From: Streptacidiphilus albus JL83
Lineage (GTDB): Bacteria > Actinomycetota > Actinomycetes > Streptomycetales > Streptomycetaceae
Assembly: GCF_000744705.1 (NCBI RefSeq)
Contig: NZ_JQML01000001.1
Coordinates: 7,822,017 to 7,886,016 of the forward strand
Direction: 5' to 3'
Length of the DNA: 64,000 bases
Below the pieces are notes generated by a model. That model was not told where the DNA came from, searched no databases, and saw nothing but the letters and a program-made list of their open reading frames with translations. Shown here piece after piece: positions 32,907 to 42,887 of the stretch. A program made the translations under genes and the position numbers. How positions within the stretch are numbered: the first letter of the stretch is position 1; each line of letters opens with the position of its first letter.

Positions 32907-33505
32907 CCGGGGACTGCCGCGCCGCCGCTGTTCAGCTTGACCAGCCCGCACAGGGTCGCGTCGGCGACCTGCCAGACCCCCTTGACCAGCACGGACTTGC
33001 CCGCCGAGGCCGGCATCACGATGGATCCGCTCTCGCAGAGGTTGAAGGTGACGTTCGCGGTGGCGGCACCGGTGAAGTCGACCGCGGTCACGCTCACCGT
33101 GGCCTTGCTCGCCAGCGGGGTGCTGGCCAGGCTCTGCATCACCGGGACGAAGGCCGTGCCGTTCTGCAGCAGCCCGATCTTGGTGGTGGCGGGCGTGGCC
33201 GGGTCGAAGAACTGCTGGTAGGACGTGGACACGGCGGTGGCTGCGCCGAGGGTGTCGGCCGGACCGAGGCCGCTGATCGTCGCGCCGAAGGTGCTGGGAC
33301 AGCCCGCAGCCACTGCCGTGGTCGCCGGCGCGCCCGACGGGGAGGGCGCCGCGCTGGTCGCGCTCGGCGTGGGGCTGCTGGACGACGGGCTGCTACTGCC
33401 GCCGCTGCTGCCGCAGGCCGCGAGCAGCAGCACCGCCGTGACCGCCCCCAGCCCCGCGCCGTGCCGTCGAAGGGTCGAACTCCGCGCTATGGAACCTCTG
33501 GCCAT
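32897..33505 (-). CDS. Secreted lipoprotein of unknown function
   Basis: Lipoprotein of 202 residues: signal with lipobox VLLLAACGS, a 45-residue Ser/Pro/Ala-rich linker, then a compact domain of about 130 residues with two cysteine-containing ends (AAGCPSTFGA, FNLCESGS, ATLCGLV, PGCS), probably disulfide-linked. The sequence QQFFDPATPATTKIGLLQNG resembles low-molecular-weight antigen MTB12-like domains of actinobacteria. ATG 33505. First gene of a transcript continuing into the binding-protein gene by a 10-bp overlap. Confidence 0.8.
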   Translation of the reverse strand: MARGSIARSSTLRRHGAGLGAVTAVLLLAACGSSGGSSSPSSSSPTPSATSAAPSPSGAPATTAVAAGCPSTFGATISGLGPADTLGAATAVSTSYQQFFDPATPATTKIGLLQNGTAFVPVMQSLASTPLASKATVSVTAVDFTGAATANVTFNLCESGSIVMPASAGKSVLVKGVWQVADATLCGLVKLNSGGAAVPGCS

Positions 33506-33760
33506 GAATCCCGCACCTGCCCTCTCGGAATCAAATCTGACTCACCGTCAGTTCTCACCACGCTAGCGGGTCAACTCCGCTGCGTAACCCGTCCGGTCGG
33601 CAATCGATGGCGGAACGTGACCCTCCGCCGGCTCCGGCGGAATCTCCGGCACCATTCGCGGCAGCACCATGGAGCCCGCGCGGCCCCTGTGCTTTGCTGG
33701 TGACGACCGCTGCGGCGGCCCGGTCGGCGAGGCCCCTCGGGGTCGGGGAGGCGGGGGACC

Positions 33761-34357
33761 ATGGTGCGGTTACCGCAGGGCTCCGCCCGTCCGGCCGACC
33801 TGCTGCGGTCGCTGCGGCCCCGGCTCGGCTGGATCGCCCTGGTCCTCGGCATCGGCCTGCTCTTCCTCGGCTGGTACGGCGTCTCCGGCGAGCGCTACAC
33901 CGCCCGGCAGCTTCCCTACCTGGCCTCGGCCACGGCGCCCGGCGCCGCCCTGCTGCTGGCCGGCACGGTGCTGCTGGCCCTGGGCCGCCGGACCGGCGGG
34001 CCCGACGCCGACCAGCAGCAGATACTCCGTCAACTGGAGATCCTGTACCGGCTGCTGACCGAGGAGGCGGCCCGCGAACCGCTCGCCGCGAAGGAGGGGT
34101 CGGGCCTCGGTACGACGGCTGCCCCGGCCCGGGGGCGGCTGCTGGTCGTGCCCGGTGGCGGCACCTACCACCGTCCCGACTGCCTGCTGGTCCAGGGCCG
34201 GGACGACCCGCAGCCGGTCGGCCGCACCGCCGTCGCCGCGCGCGGCCTCCGGCCCTGCCCGCTCTGCGACCCCGACCCGGTCGGCCCGGCCGACGCCGAC
34301 CTCAAGCCCGATCCCGATCCTGATCCCGTCGGTGCGCCCGGGGCCGATCCGGGGTGA
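33761..34357 (+). CDS. Two-helix membrane protein with C-terminal Ada-like metal site
   Basis: Protein of 198 residues with two transmembrane helices (about 23-40 and 62-78), a short coiled segment (DQQQILRQLEILYRLLTEEAA) and a C-terminal TYHRPDCLLVQG...LRPCPLCDP motif. The Cys/His spacing resembles the zinc site at the N-terminus of Ada-type proteins. It ends in a Asp/Pro repeat tail. ATG 33761 follows GGGAGG. Its stop overlaps the permease start (GTGA), placing it at the head of the importer operon. A regulatory or assembly role for the transporter is inferred. Confidence 0.75.
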   Translation: MVRLPQGSARPADLLRSLRPRLGWIALVLGIGLLFLGWYGVSGERYTARQLPYLASATAPGAALLLAGTVLLALGRRTGGPDADQQQILRQLEILYRLLTEEAAREPLAAKEGSGLGTTAAPARGRLLVVPGGGTYHRPDCLLVQGRDDPQPVGRTAVAARGLRPCPLCDPDPVGPADADLKPDPDPDPVGAPGADPG

Positions 34358-36294
34358 GCGCGCCCCTCGCCCTGGAGCTGGTGCCGGCCGGGGTCGCCGT
34401 CGGCTCCGCCGCCGCGCTGGCCGGCCTCGGGCTGGTCGTCTGCCACCGGGCGACCGGGGTGCTCAACGTCGCCCAGGGCGCCATCGCCATGGTCACCGCC
34501 TACCTGCTCCGGCAGACCGTCGTGGTCTGGCACTGGCCGCGCGCCCTCGCCGCCTGCTGCTGCCTGCTGCTGTTCGCGCCCGGCCTCGGCGTCCTGCTCG
34601 ACGTCCTGGTCTTCCGCCGGCTGCAACGCCGCCGGGCCGGGCCTGGGGAGGGCCTGGTCGCCGGGATCGGCGTGTTCGTGCTGCTCACCGGCGGCGCGTA
34701 CCTGCTCTGGGGGCCGGCCGCGCGGACCGACGCCCCCTCCCTGCTGCCGCAGCAGCGGCTCGCCACCGTGGCCGGGATCGACCTGCGCCTCGACACCGTG
34801 CTGGAGTTGGGCGCGGTGCTGCTGCTCGCCGCAGGCTGGGGCGCGGTCACCCGCTGGACCGCCTTCGGGACCAGCCTGCGCGCCGTCGTCGACGATCGCC
34901 GACTCGCCGAACTCGGCGGTCTGGACGCCGACATGGTCTCCTCGGTCGGCTGGGCCTTCAGCTCCTTCACCGCCGGGGCGGCCGGGGTGCTGCTCGCCCC
35001 GAGTCTCCAACTCGACCCCTACGGGCTGCCGTTGCTGGTCATGGAGACGATGGCGGTGGCGATCCTGGCCCGGCTGCGCAGCGTTCCGGTCGCCATCGCC
35101 GCCGCGCTGCTGCTCGGCGTGGCCCAGAGCGAACTGACGCAGTTCCACTTCCGGGGCGCGGCCCAGTCCCTGCTCCAGGCCGGGGACGCCGACCTGTTCG
35201 TGCTGGCGCTGCTGGCCGCCGTGCTGCTGCCCCGGCTGCTGCCCCCGGCCACCCGCGGCGGCTACGAGCCGGCTCTGGCCTCGGCCCGGCCCCCCGGTCG
35301 CGGGCCGCTCCCGGCCGGGCTGCTCGCCCCGCTCCTGCTGTTGCCGCTGGCCTTCCGTGCCGACGACCTGCGCGCGGCGCTCCAGGTCCCGGCGCTGGCC
35401 CTGGTGCTGCTCTCGATCGTGGTGGTCACCGGCTACGCCGGACAGATCTCGCTCGGCCAGGCCGGGTACGCCGGCCTGGGCGCGCTGGCCACCGGGCTGT
35501 TCGCGGGCGGCGGGATCCCCGGCCTGCCCCGGCTGCCGGTCGCGGCGGCACTGGCCGCCGCCGTCGCGGTGGCCGCCCTGCTCGGCCTGCTGGTCGGCCG
35601 CCCCACCGTCCACCGCCGGGGGCTGGCGCTGGCCCTGGCCACCCTGGCCGTCGGCACCGCGCTCAGCCGACTGGTCTTCCAACAGCCCTACGCGGCAAGC
35701 GGACTGCTGCTCGACCGGACCGGGCTGCTGGGCGACGACCGGGTCTTCTACGGCCTGGAGCTGCTGCTGCTCGGCGGCTCGCTGCTGCTGGTGCGGGCGC
35801 TGCACCGGGGGCGCACCGGACGGGCGTTGGGGGCGGTGCGCGACCACGAGCCCGCCGCCGCGGCCTCCGGCGTGGCCGTCGCCCGGGTCAAGCTGCTGGC
35901 CTTCACCGTCGGCGCGGCCCTCGCCGCCCTGGGCGGGGGACTGCTCGGGCTGGGCGTCCAGGCCTTCGACCCGGACAGCTTCGACCCGGTCTACGGCCTG
36001 GTCTGGTTCGCCGCCGTGGTGGTGGCGGGGGTCGACAGCGCCCTCGGCGCGGTGCTCGCCGCCGCCGTGCTCACCGCCCTGGACGCCGGCACGCTGCCCG
36101 GGGTGTCCACCGCCGTGGTCGGCGCGCTGGCGCTGCTCCAGGGCCGGCTGCCGCAGGCCCTGGGCGTCGAGCCGGAGCTGCCGCCGGAGCCGCGCCCGGC
36201 CCCGGCGGTCCGGCTCGGCCCGCTGGGCCGCCGGGTGGCCGGGCGGGTGGCGCGGGCCGCGCAGGCGGCGCGGGCCGAGGGCGGCGGGCCGTGA
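34354..36294 (+). CDS. Fused LivH-LivM type ABC permease
   Basis: Membrane protein of 646 residues joining two branched-chain permease domains: a LivH-like half (about 1-290: ALAGLGLVVCHRATGVLNVAQGAIAM) and a LivM-like half (about 320-600: VVTGYAGQISLGQAGYAGLGALATGL, ARVKLLAFTVGAALAALGGGLLGLG). Together they supply both channel subunits in one chain. GTG 34354 overlaps the upstream stop. Translationally coupled to the two ATPase genes downstream. Confidence 0.92.
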   Translation: MSAPLALELVPAGVAVGSAAALAGLGLVVCHRATGVLNVAQGAIAMVTAYLLRQTVVVWHWPRALAACCCLLLFAPGLGVLLDVLVFRRLQRRRAGPGEGLVAGIGVFVLLTGGAYLLWGPAARTDAPSLLPQQRLATVAGIDLRLDTVLELGAVLLLAAGWGAVTRWTAFGTSLRAVVDDRRLAELGGLDADMVSSVGWAFSSFTAGAAGVLLAPSLQLDPYGLPLLVMETMAVAILARLRSVPVAIAAALLLGVAQSELTQFHFRGAAQSLLQAGDADLFVLALLAAVLLPRLLPPATRGGYEPALASARPPGRGPLPAGLLAPLLLLPLAFRADDLRAALQVPALALVLLSIVVVTGYAGQISLGQAGYAGLGALATGLFAGGGIPGLPRLPVAAALAAAVAVAALLGLLVGRPTVHRRGLALALATLAVGTALSRLVFQQPYAASGLLLDRTGLLGDDRVFYGLELLLLGGSLLLVRALHRGRTGRALGAVRDHEPAAAASGVAVARVKLLAFTVGAALAALGGGLLGLGVQAFDPDSFDPVYGLVWFAAVVVAGVDSALGAVLAAAVLTALDAGTLPGVSTAVVGALALLQGRLPQALGVEPELPPEPRPAPAVRLGPLGRRVAGRVARAAQAARAEGGGP

Positions 36295-37001
36295 GCCGCC
36301 CGCCGGGGGACCGGCTGACCGCCCGGCGGATCGTCCGCCGCTTCGGCGGCGTCACCGCCGTGGACGAGGCCGACCTGGTCGTCCCGGCCGGGCGGATCAC
36401 CGCGCTGACCGGCCCCAACGGAGCTGGCAAGAGCACCCTCTTCGACTGCCTCAGCGGCGCGCAGCGCCCCGACTCCGGCCGGATCCTGCTCTCCGGGCGC
36501 GACATCACCCGGCTGCCCGAGCACGACCGCGCGCGGCTCGGCCTGGCCCGCACCTTCCAGCAGATCGCCGTGTTCCCCCGGCTCACCGTCGGCGAGAACG
36601 TCCGGATCGGCGCCGAGCAGGCCGGACGCCGGGCGCCGGCCGAGGCGGCGCGGGCGACCGGGCGCACCCTCGCCCTGCTCGGCCTGGCCGGGCTGCGCGA
36701 CCGGCCCGCCGCCGCCCTGCCCGGCGGCGTCCTGCGCCTGGTCGAGCTGGGCCGTGCCCTCGCCGCCGACCCCGGCGTGCTGCTGCTGGACGAACCCGCC
36801 GCCGGACTCGACCGGGCCGAGACCGAGCGGCTGGCCCTGCTGCTGCGGGCGCTGGCCGGGAACGGACTGGCGGTGCTGCTGGTCGAGCACGACCGCGAAC
36901 TGGTCGACCGGATCGCCGACACCGTCTACACCATGGACCGGGGCCGGACCGGCGCGGTCCGGGCCACCGCCGTCGGCGGAGGGCGGTCCGGTGCCGCTTG
37001 A
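36291..37001 (+). CDS. LivG-type ABC ATPase with degenerate signature
   Basis: ATPase of 236 residues. Walker A GPNGAGKST and Walker B LLLDEPAAGLD are intact, and the LivG pattern LARTFQQIAVFPRLTVGENVRIG is present. The C-loop reads LPGGVLRLVELGRAL in place of LSGGQ-R, losing the usual Ser and Gln. GTG 36291 overlaps the permease stop (GTGA). It pairs with the LivF-type ATPase, which has its own altered motif. Confidence 0.9.
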   Translation: MSRPPGDRLTARRIVRRFGGVTAVDEADLVVPAGRITALTGPNGAGKSTLFDCLSGAQRPDSGRILLSGRDITRLPEHDRARLGLARTFQQIAVFPRLTVGENVRIGAEQAGRRAPAEAARATGRTLALLGLAGLRDRPAAALPGGVLRLVELGRALAADPGVLLLDEPAAGLDRAETERLALLLRALAGNGLAVLLVEHDRELVDRIADTVYTMDRGRTGAVRATAVGGGRSGAA

Positions 37002-37665
37002 GATCAGCCTGGACCGGGCCCGGGCCCGCTACGGACCGCTGGAGGCCCTGCACGGCGTCGACCTGCGCATCCCCTCGGGCCGGCTGACGCTGCTGCTGGG
37101 CCGCAACGGCGCCGGGCGCAGCACCGCCCTCCAGGCGCTGGCCGGGACGGTCCCGCTGTCGTCCGGCCGGGTGCTCTGGCACGCCGGGGCGGGCGGTCCG
37201 CGCGACATCACCCGGCTGGAGACCTACCGCCGGGCCCGGTTGGGCATCTGCCTGGTCCCGTCCGAGCGGGCGGTCTTCCCCTCGCTCTCGGCGGCGGAGC
37301 ACCTGTCGCTGCTGGGGCCGCGCGGCCGGGCGGCGGCGGAGGCGCTCTTTCCGGAACTGCTCCCGCTGCTGGACCGCCCGGCCGGCCGGCTCTCCGGCGG
37401 TGAGCAGCAACTGCTGGCGCTGGCACGGGCGTTGGCCGGGCCCTCGCGACTGCTGCTGCTGGACGAGCCGGGGCGCGGACTGGCCGGGCCGGTGCTGGAC
37501 CGGGTCAGGACCGCGCTGGCGGCGGCGGTGGCGGCGGGCCGGACGGTGGTGCTGGCCGAGCAGACGCCGCCGCCCGCGCCGCTGCGCCCGGACCTGGTCT
37601 ACCGGATCCACCGGGGCGCGGTGGCCTTCGCCGGCGAGCCCGGCACGGAACCGCCGGGGCCGTGA
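36991..37665 (+). CDS. LivF-type ABC ATPase with Walker A Lys to Arg change
   Basis: ATPase of 224 residues. Signature LSGGEQQLLALARAL and Walker B LLLLDEPGRGL are normal, but Walker A is GRNGAGRST: Arg43 (codon 37117-37119) replaces the lysine that contacts the ATP phosphates. GTG 36991 overlaps the LivG stop by 11 bp. With LivG keeping Walker A but not the signature, and LivF the reverse, one composite site may be strong and the other weak, as in asymmetric ABC transporters. This is inference from sequence. Confidence 0.9.
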   Translation: MPLEISLDRARARYGPLEALHGVDLRIPSGRLTLLLGRNGAGRSTALQALAGTVPLSSGRVLWHAGAGGPRDITRLETYRRARLGICLVPSERAVFPSLSAAEHLSLLGPRGRAAAEALFPELLPLLDRPAGRLSGGEQQLLALARALAGPSRLLLLDEPGRGLAGPVLDRVRTALAAAVAAGRTVVLAEQTPPPAPLRPDLVYRIHRGAVAFAGEPGTEPPGP

Positions 37666-37683
37666 CCGGCCCCGCGCACGACA

Positions 37684-37721
37684 GCGGCGCGGCCGCCCGG
37701 ATGACCGGGTTGCCGCGCCGC
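37684..37721. terminator. Bidirectional hairpin terminator
   Basis: Outer arms GCGGCGCGGC (37684-37693) and GCCGCGCCGC (37712-37721), inner arms CCCGG/CCGGG around ATGA. Lies between convergent genes ending at 37665 and 37744. Confidence 0.7.
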
Positions 37722-37743
37722 AGTGTCAGTGATCGCCCCGGTG

Positions 37744-39127
<1,384 letters not shown>

Positions 39128-39949
39128 GTGCCGCGCTTGATCGACGTCAGCGACGAGGTACGTGCCGAGATCGGTGACGACGAGGCCGATCGGCTGCTCG
39201 CCGGGGCCACCGCTCCCGACCGCTACGACTGCACCTCCTGCCGCGCCCCCGGCGACGTCGGCCTCGACCCGACGGCGACCGTGCTGTTCGTCGGCGAGGA
39301 GACCGCCGTGCTGGCCTTCGCCCACTCCCGCTGCATCCCCTCGCAGGTGATCCCGGTCGCCGAGGAACAGCTGCTCGGCGCGGTGGCCAGCATCAACCAG
39401 CCCCGCGCCGAGTCCTACGAGCCGCTCGCCCCGGCCCCGGCCGCGGTGCCCGGCCAGGAGCCCGCCGCGGCGGTCCTCGGCGTCACCTGCGGCCTGGTGC
39501 TGTGCAAGTACGGGCCGCACGCCGGTGCGCCCCGGGCCGCGCTGGTGGTCGAGCCGACCGGACCGGTGGGCCGTCCCGGCAGCAGCTTCGGCCAGGACCA
39601 CTTCGTCGAGCTGCTCCGCGAGCACGGCTTCGACCAGGTCGCCGACGTCGACCAGCCGCCGGCCGAGCTGCGCGGCTGGTCCGTGCTGATGGCGATGGGC
39701 CAGCTGCACGCGGTGCTCCAGCCGGCACAGGGCGGCGGAACCGTCGCCTGGTGGCAGGCGCACCAGCCGCTGCAGGTCACCGACGCCTGGCGGTCCGCCG
39801 CCAACCAGCAGGGCGAGGTGGTGATGTACGCGGCTCCGGCCGGCAGCATCGGCCGCCAGCCCCGGGAGGACCTGATGCGGCTGGCGATGGACAGCGCCGC
39901 GCAGCGCGGGCTGCTGCTCGGGGCGGTCCTCCCGCTCGCGGGCACCTGA
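39128..39949 (+). CDS. Hypothetical protein
   Basis: Protein of 273 residues starting at GTG 39128 with AAGGAG five bases upstream. The N-terminal half has Cys pairs (DRYDCTSCRAPGDVG, HSRCIPSQV) that could bind a metal, and both halves alternate beta strands and helices (TVLFVGEETAVLAFAHSRC; GWSVLMAMGQLHAVLQ). It uses native codons and is clearly coding. No family recognised. It stands alone, with the Rpf-like gene divergent and another unknown gene downstream. Confidence 0.8.
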   Translation: MPRLIDVSDEVRAEIGDDEADRLLAGATAPDRYDCTSCRAPGDVGLDPTATVLFVGEETAVLAFAHSRCIPSQVIPVAEEQLLGAVASINQPRAESYEPLAPAPAAVPGQEPAAAVLGVTCGLVLCKYGPHAGAPRAALVVEPTGPVGRPGSSFGQDHFVELLREHGFDQVADVDQPPAELRGWSVLMAMGQLHAVLQPAQGGGTVAWWQAHQPLQVTDAWRSAANQQGEVVMYAAPAGSIGRQPREDLMRLAMDSAAQRGLLLGAVLPLAGT

Positions 39950-40034
39950 GTCGACCTGGGAATTCGCCCCGGCCGGCCCCGGACCGAAGCGTCCGGGGCC
40001 GCATCCCGGCGGGCGGCCGGTCGTTGGCCATGGT

Positions 40035-40442
40035 GTGCAGACCTACAACTCCTTCCTCCCACCGCGCCGCCCCGTCGAGCAGGAGGTCCCGTACCCGCCG
40101 CCGGGTCCGGGCTCCCTCCCCGCGCTCTCGCAGCAGTCCGTGCCGCAGCCGCGGGTGCCCGGCGGACCGGGCCCCTGGGCGGCCGAGGCCGGGGAACCCT
40201 CCGCGACGCCGATCTTCGACGCGCTGTACTCCGAGTTCCGGCGGCTGTTCCGGGCCCTGCCCGGGGACCGCAGCGACGAGGAGGACCTCACCTTCACCGG
40301 CTTCGGCTACTACGGCAGCGCGACCGGCTACGCCCCCTGGGAGCAGCCCGCCCCGCAGGGCCACGGGTCGTTCTTCGGCGGCGGCTACGGCCGGAGCGGC
40401 CGGCACCGGGGCTACCTCTCGCTGCCACCCGGCCAGGGCTGA
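40035..40442 (+). CDS. Pro/Gly-rich hypothetical protein
   Basis: Protein of 135 residues from GTG 40035. The first 55 residues are Pro/Gln-rich, followed by an amphipathic helix (IFDALYSEFRRLFRALPGDRSDEED) and a Gly/Tyr-rich tail (FGYYGSATGYAPW, FFGGGYGRSGRHRGY). It looks disordered at both ends. Unknown function; no ribosome site is clear, and it converges with der across the hairpin at 40469-40500. Confidence 0.6.
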   Translation: MQTYNSFLPPRRPVEQEVPYPPPGPGSLPALSQQSVPQPRVPGGPGPWAAEAGEPSATPIFDALYSEFRRLFRALPGDRSDEEDLTFTGFGYYGSATGYAPWEQPAPQGHGSFFGGGYGRSGRHRGYLSLPPGQG

Positions 40443-40468
40443 CCGGGCCCCGGCCCCGGGAACGCCGA

Positions 40469-40500
40469 CGGCCCCCGGACACCGTCAGGTCCGAGGGCCG
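40469..40500. terminator. Hairpin terminator after der
   Basis: CGGCCCCCGGAC / GTCCGAGGGCCG, one mismatch, 8-nt loop, 21 nt beyond the der stop. Could serve both convergent genes. Confidence 0.7.
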
Positions 40501-40520
40501 AGCTTCCCGCTGCTTGCTGC

Positions 40521-41978
40521 CTACTTGCGTCCGCGCTTCTCGCGCACCCGGACGCTGATGGAGATCGGCGTGCCGACGAAGCCGAACTCCTCGCGCAGCC
40601 GGCGCTCGATGAAGCGCCGGTAGCCGGCCTCGATGAAGCCCGAGGCGAAGAGCACGAAGCGCGGGGGCTTCACCCCGGCCTGGGTGCCGAACAGGATGCG
40701 GGGCTGCTTGCCGCCGCGCACCGGGTGCGGGTGGGCGGCGACGAGCTCGCCGAGGAAGGCGTTCAGCCGCGCGGTCGGGATCCGGGTCTCCCAGCCCTCC
40801 AGCGCGGTCTCGATGGCCGGCACCAGCTTCTCCATGTGGCGGCCGGTGAGCGCGGAGACGTTGACCCGGGGCGCCCACTGCACCTGGACCAGGTCCTGCT
40901 CGATCTCCCGCTCCAGGTAGTAACGGCGCTCCTCGTCGAGCTGGTCCCACTTGTTGTAGGCCACGACGACGGCGCGGCCGGAGTCCACGGCCATGCTGAT
41001 GATGCGGGTGTCCTGCTCGGCGAGCGTCTCGCTGGCGTCGATCAGGACGACCGCCACCTCCGCCTTCTCCAGCGCGGCGGAGGTGCGCAGCGAGGCGTAG
41101 AAGTCGGCGCCGGCGGTCTGGTGCACCCGGCGGCGGATGCCTGCGGTGTCGATGAACTTCCAGGTCTTGCCACCGAGCTCGATCAGCTCGTCGACCGGGT
41201 CGCGGGTGGTCCCGGCCAGCTCGTTGACGACGACCCGGTCCTCCTTGGCCACCTTGTTCAGCAGGCTGGACTTGCCGACGTTGGGACGGCCGATCAGCGC
41301 CACCCGGCGCGGGCCGCCCTCCGGGATGCCGCCGAAGACCTGCTCGGGCGCGGGCGGCAGCTTGTCCAGGATGGCGTCCAGCAGGTCGCCGGAGCCGCGG
41401 CCGTGCAGCGCGGAGACGCAGTAGGGCTCGCCGAGGCCGAGCGACCACAGCATCGCCGCGTCGGCCTCGCCGGACAGGCCGTCGACCTTGTTGGCGCAGA
41501 GCACGACCGGCTTGCCGGACTTGCGGATCAGCTTGACCAGCGCCTCGTCGGTGTCGGTCGAGCCGACGGTGGCGTCCACCACGAACAGCACCGCGTCGGA
41601 GTTCTGGATGCCCAGCTCGGCCTGGGCGGCGACCATGGCGTCGAGCCCGAAGACGTCGATCTCCCAGCCGCCGGTGTCGACCAGCTTGAAGCGGCGGCCG
41701 TTCCAGGTCGCCTCGTACTCGACCCGGTCGCGGGTGACCCCGGGACGGTCCTCGACGACCGCCTCGCGGCGGCCGATGATCCGGTTCACCAGGGTCGACT
41801 TGCCGACGTTGGGGCGTCCGACCACGGCGAGGACCGGCATCGGGCCCTCCAGGGCCAGACTGCCGATCTCCTCCGGGTCGAAGCCCTCCTCGGCCGCGAG
41901 CGCCATGAACTCGGCGTAGTCCGCCGCGTCCAGCGCGTCCTCGCCGCCGCTGTTGCCGACGATCTCCTCGTTGCTCAT
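40521..41978 (-). CDS. der: Ribosome biogenesis GTPase Der (EngA)
   Basis: Tandem GTPase of 485 residues needed for 50S subunit maturation. Two G domains: first P-loop GRPNVGKST with DTGGWE and NKVDG, second P-loop GRPNVGKSS with DTAGIRRR and NKWDQ, then the KH-like C-terminal domain ([27 protein letters not shown]). ATG 41978 ([11 protein letters not shown]) is chosen because the acidic N-terminal extension is normal for actinobacteria; TTG 42032 is unlikely. It follows cmk by 93 nt on the same strand, a conserved actinobacterial order. Confidence 0.97.
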   Translation of the reverse strand: MSNEEIVGNSGGEDALDAADYAEFMALAAEEGFDPEEIGSLALEGPMPVLAVVGRPNVGKSTLVNRIIGRREAVVEDRPGVTRDRVEYEATWNGRRFKLVDTGGWEIDVFGLDAMVAAQAELGIQNSDAVLFVVDATVGSTDTDEALVKLIRKSGKPVVLCANKVDGLSGEADAAMLWSLGLGEPYCVSALHGRGSGDLLDAILDKLPPAPEQVFGGIPEGGPRRVALIGRPNVGKSSLLNKVAKEDRVVVNELAGTTRDPVDELIELGGKTWKFIDTAGIRRRVHQTAGADFYASLRTSAALEKAEVAVVLIDASETLAEQDTRIISMAVDSGRAVVVAYNKWDQLDEERRYYLEREIEQDLVQVQWAPRVNVSALTGRHMEKLVPAIETALEGWETRIPTARLNAFLGELVAAHPHPVRGGKQPRILFGTQAGVKPPRFVLFASGFIEAGYRRFIERRLREEFGFVGTPISISVRVREKRGRK

Positions 41979-42071
41979 GTGCCCGTGCCAACTCTCGTTC
42001 GTGGTCGCCCCGGTGGGGCGCTCAAAGCTCAATGGGGTGGGTCTGCGTCCGCGCCCTGGGGCGCCGGGCGC

Positions 42072-42827
42072 TCAGGACCGCCGGGACCGGTCCACCGGGA
42101 CGGCGACCCGACCGTGCACCAGCGCGATGATCCGGTCGACGACCTGCTCCGGCGTCATCTCGCCGGTGTCGACCTCGACCGCGTCGGCGGCCTTGGCCAG
42201 CGGCGAGGTCGCCCGCCCGGAGTCGGCGGCGTCGCGGCGCTCGATGTCGAGCAGGATCGCGGTGATCCCCGCCGCGTCGGTGACGCCCAGCTGGGCGGCC
42301 CGGCGGGTGGCCCGGATCTCCGCCGAGGCGGTCAGGTAGACCTTGAGGTCCGCCCGCGGGAAGACCACCGTGCCCAGGTCCCGGCCCTCGGCGACGATGC
42401 CGACCGGCGCGGCGGCGGCGGAGCCGCGCTGCAGCTCGACCATCCGGGTGCGGACCTCGGGGACGGCCGAGACGGCGCTGACGGCGGCGGTGACCTCGGG
42501 GCCCCGGATCGGGCCGGAGACGTCCACCCCGTCCACGGTTATCGTCGGTCCCGCCGCGTCGGTGCCGGAGCGCACCACCGGCTTGCCGGAGGCCACCGCC
42601 ACCGCGTCGGCGTCCTCGACGTCCACGCCGTTCTCCAGCAGCCAGTAGGTCATCGCCCGGTACATCGCGCCGGTGTCCAGGAAGCTCAGGCCCAGCCGTG
42701 CCGCGATCTCCCGGGAGACGGTGGACTTGCCGGTGCCGGCCGGGCCGTCGAGGACGACGACCACGGGGCCGGCCGGCGCCAGGTCGTCGGCGATCGCCGG
42801 GGCGTCCGAGCGGTCGGCTGTTTCCAC
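42072..42827 (-). CDS. cmk: Cytidylate kinase
   Basis: Nucleotide kinase of 251 residues that phosphorylates CMP/dCMP with ATP. P-loop GPAGTGKST, substrate segment SFLDTGAMYRAMTYWLLE, and the lid region IVAEGRDLGTVVFPRADLKVYLTASAE. The first 20 residues (METADRSDAPAIADDL) precede the family core. Sits between tyrA and der, all on the minus strand, as in other streptomycetes. Confidence 0.97.
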   Translation of the reverse strand: METADRSDAPAIADDLAPAGPVVVVLDGPAGTGKSTVSREIAARLGLSFLDTGAMYRAMTYWLLENGVDVEDADAVAVASGKPVVRSGTDAAGPTITVDGVDVSGPIRGPEVTAAVSAVSAVPEVRTRMVELQRGSAAAAPVGIVAEGRDLGTVVFPRADLKVYLTASAEIRATRRAAQLGVTDAAGITAILLDIERRDAADSGRATSPLAKAADAVEVDTGEMTPEQVVDRIIALVHGRVAVPVDRSRRS

Positions 42828-42887
42828 GGTGAACGTCCTTCTCTACGGCTTCTGCACGGCGCGGCGGACATGGGGTCTCCCCCAAGG

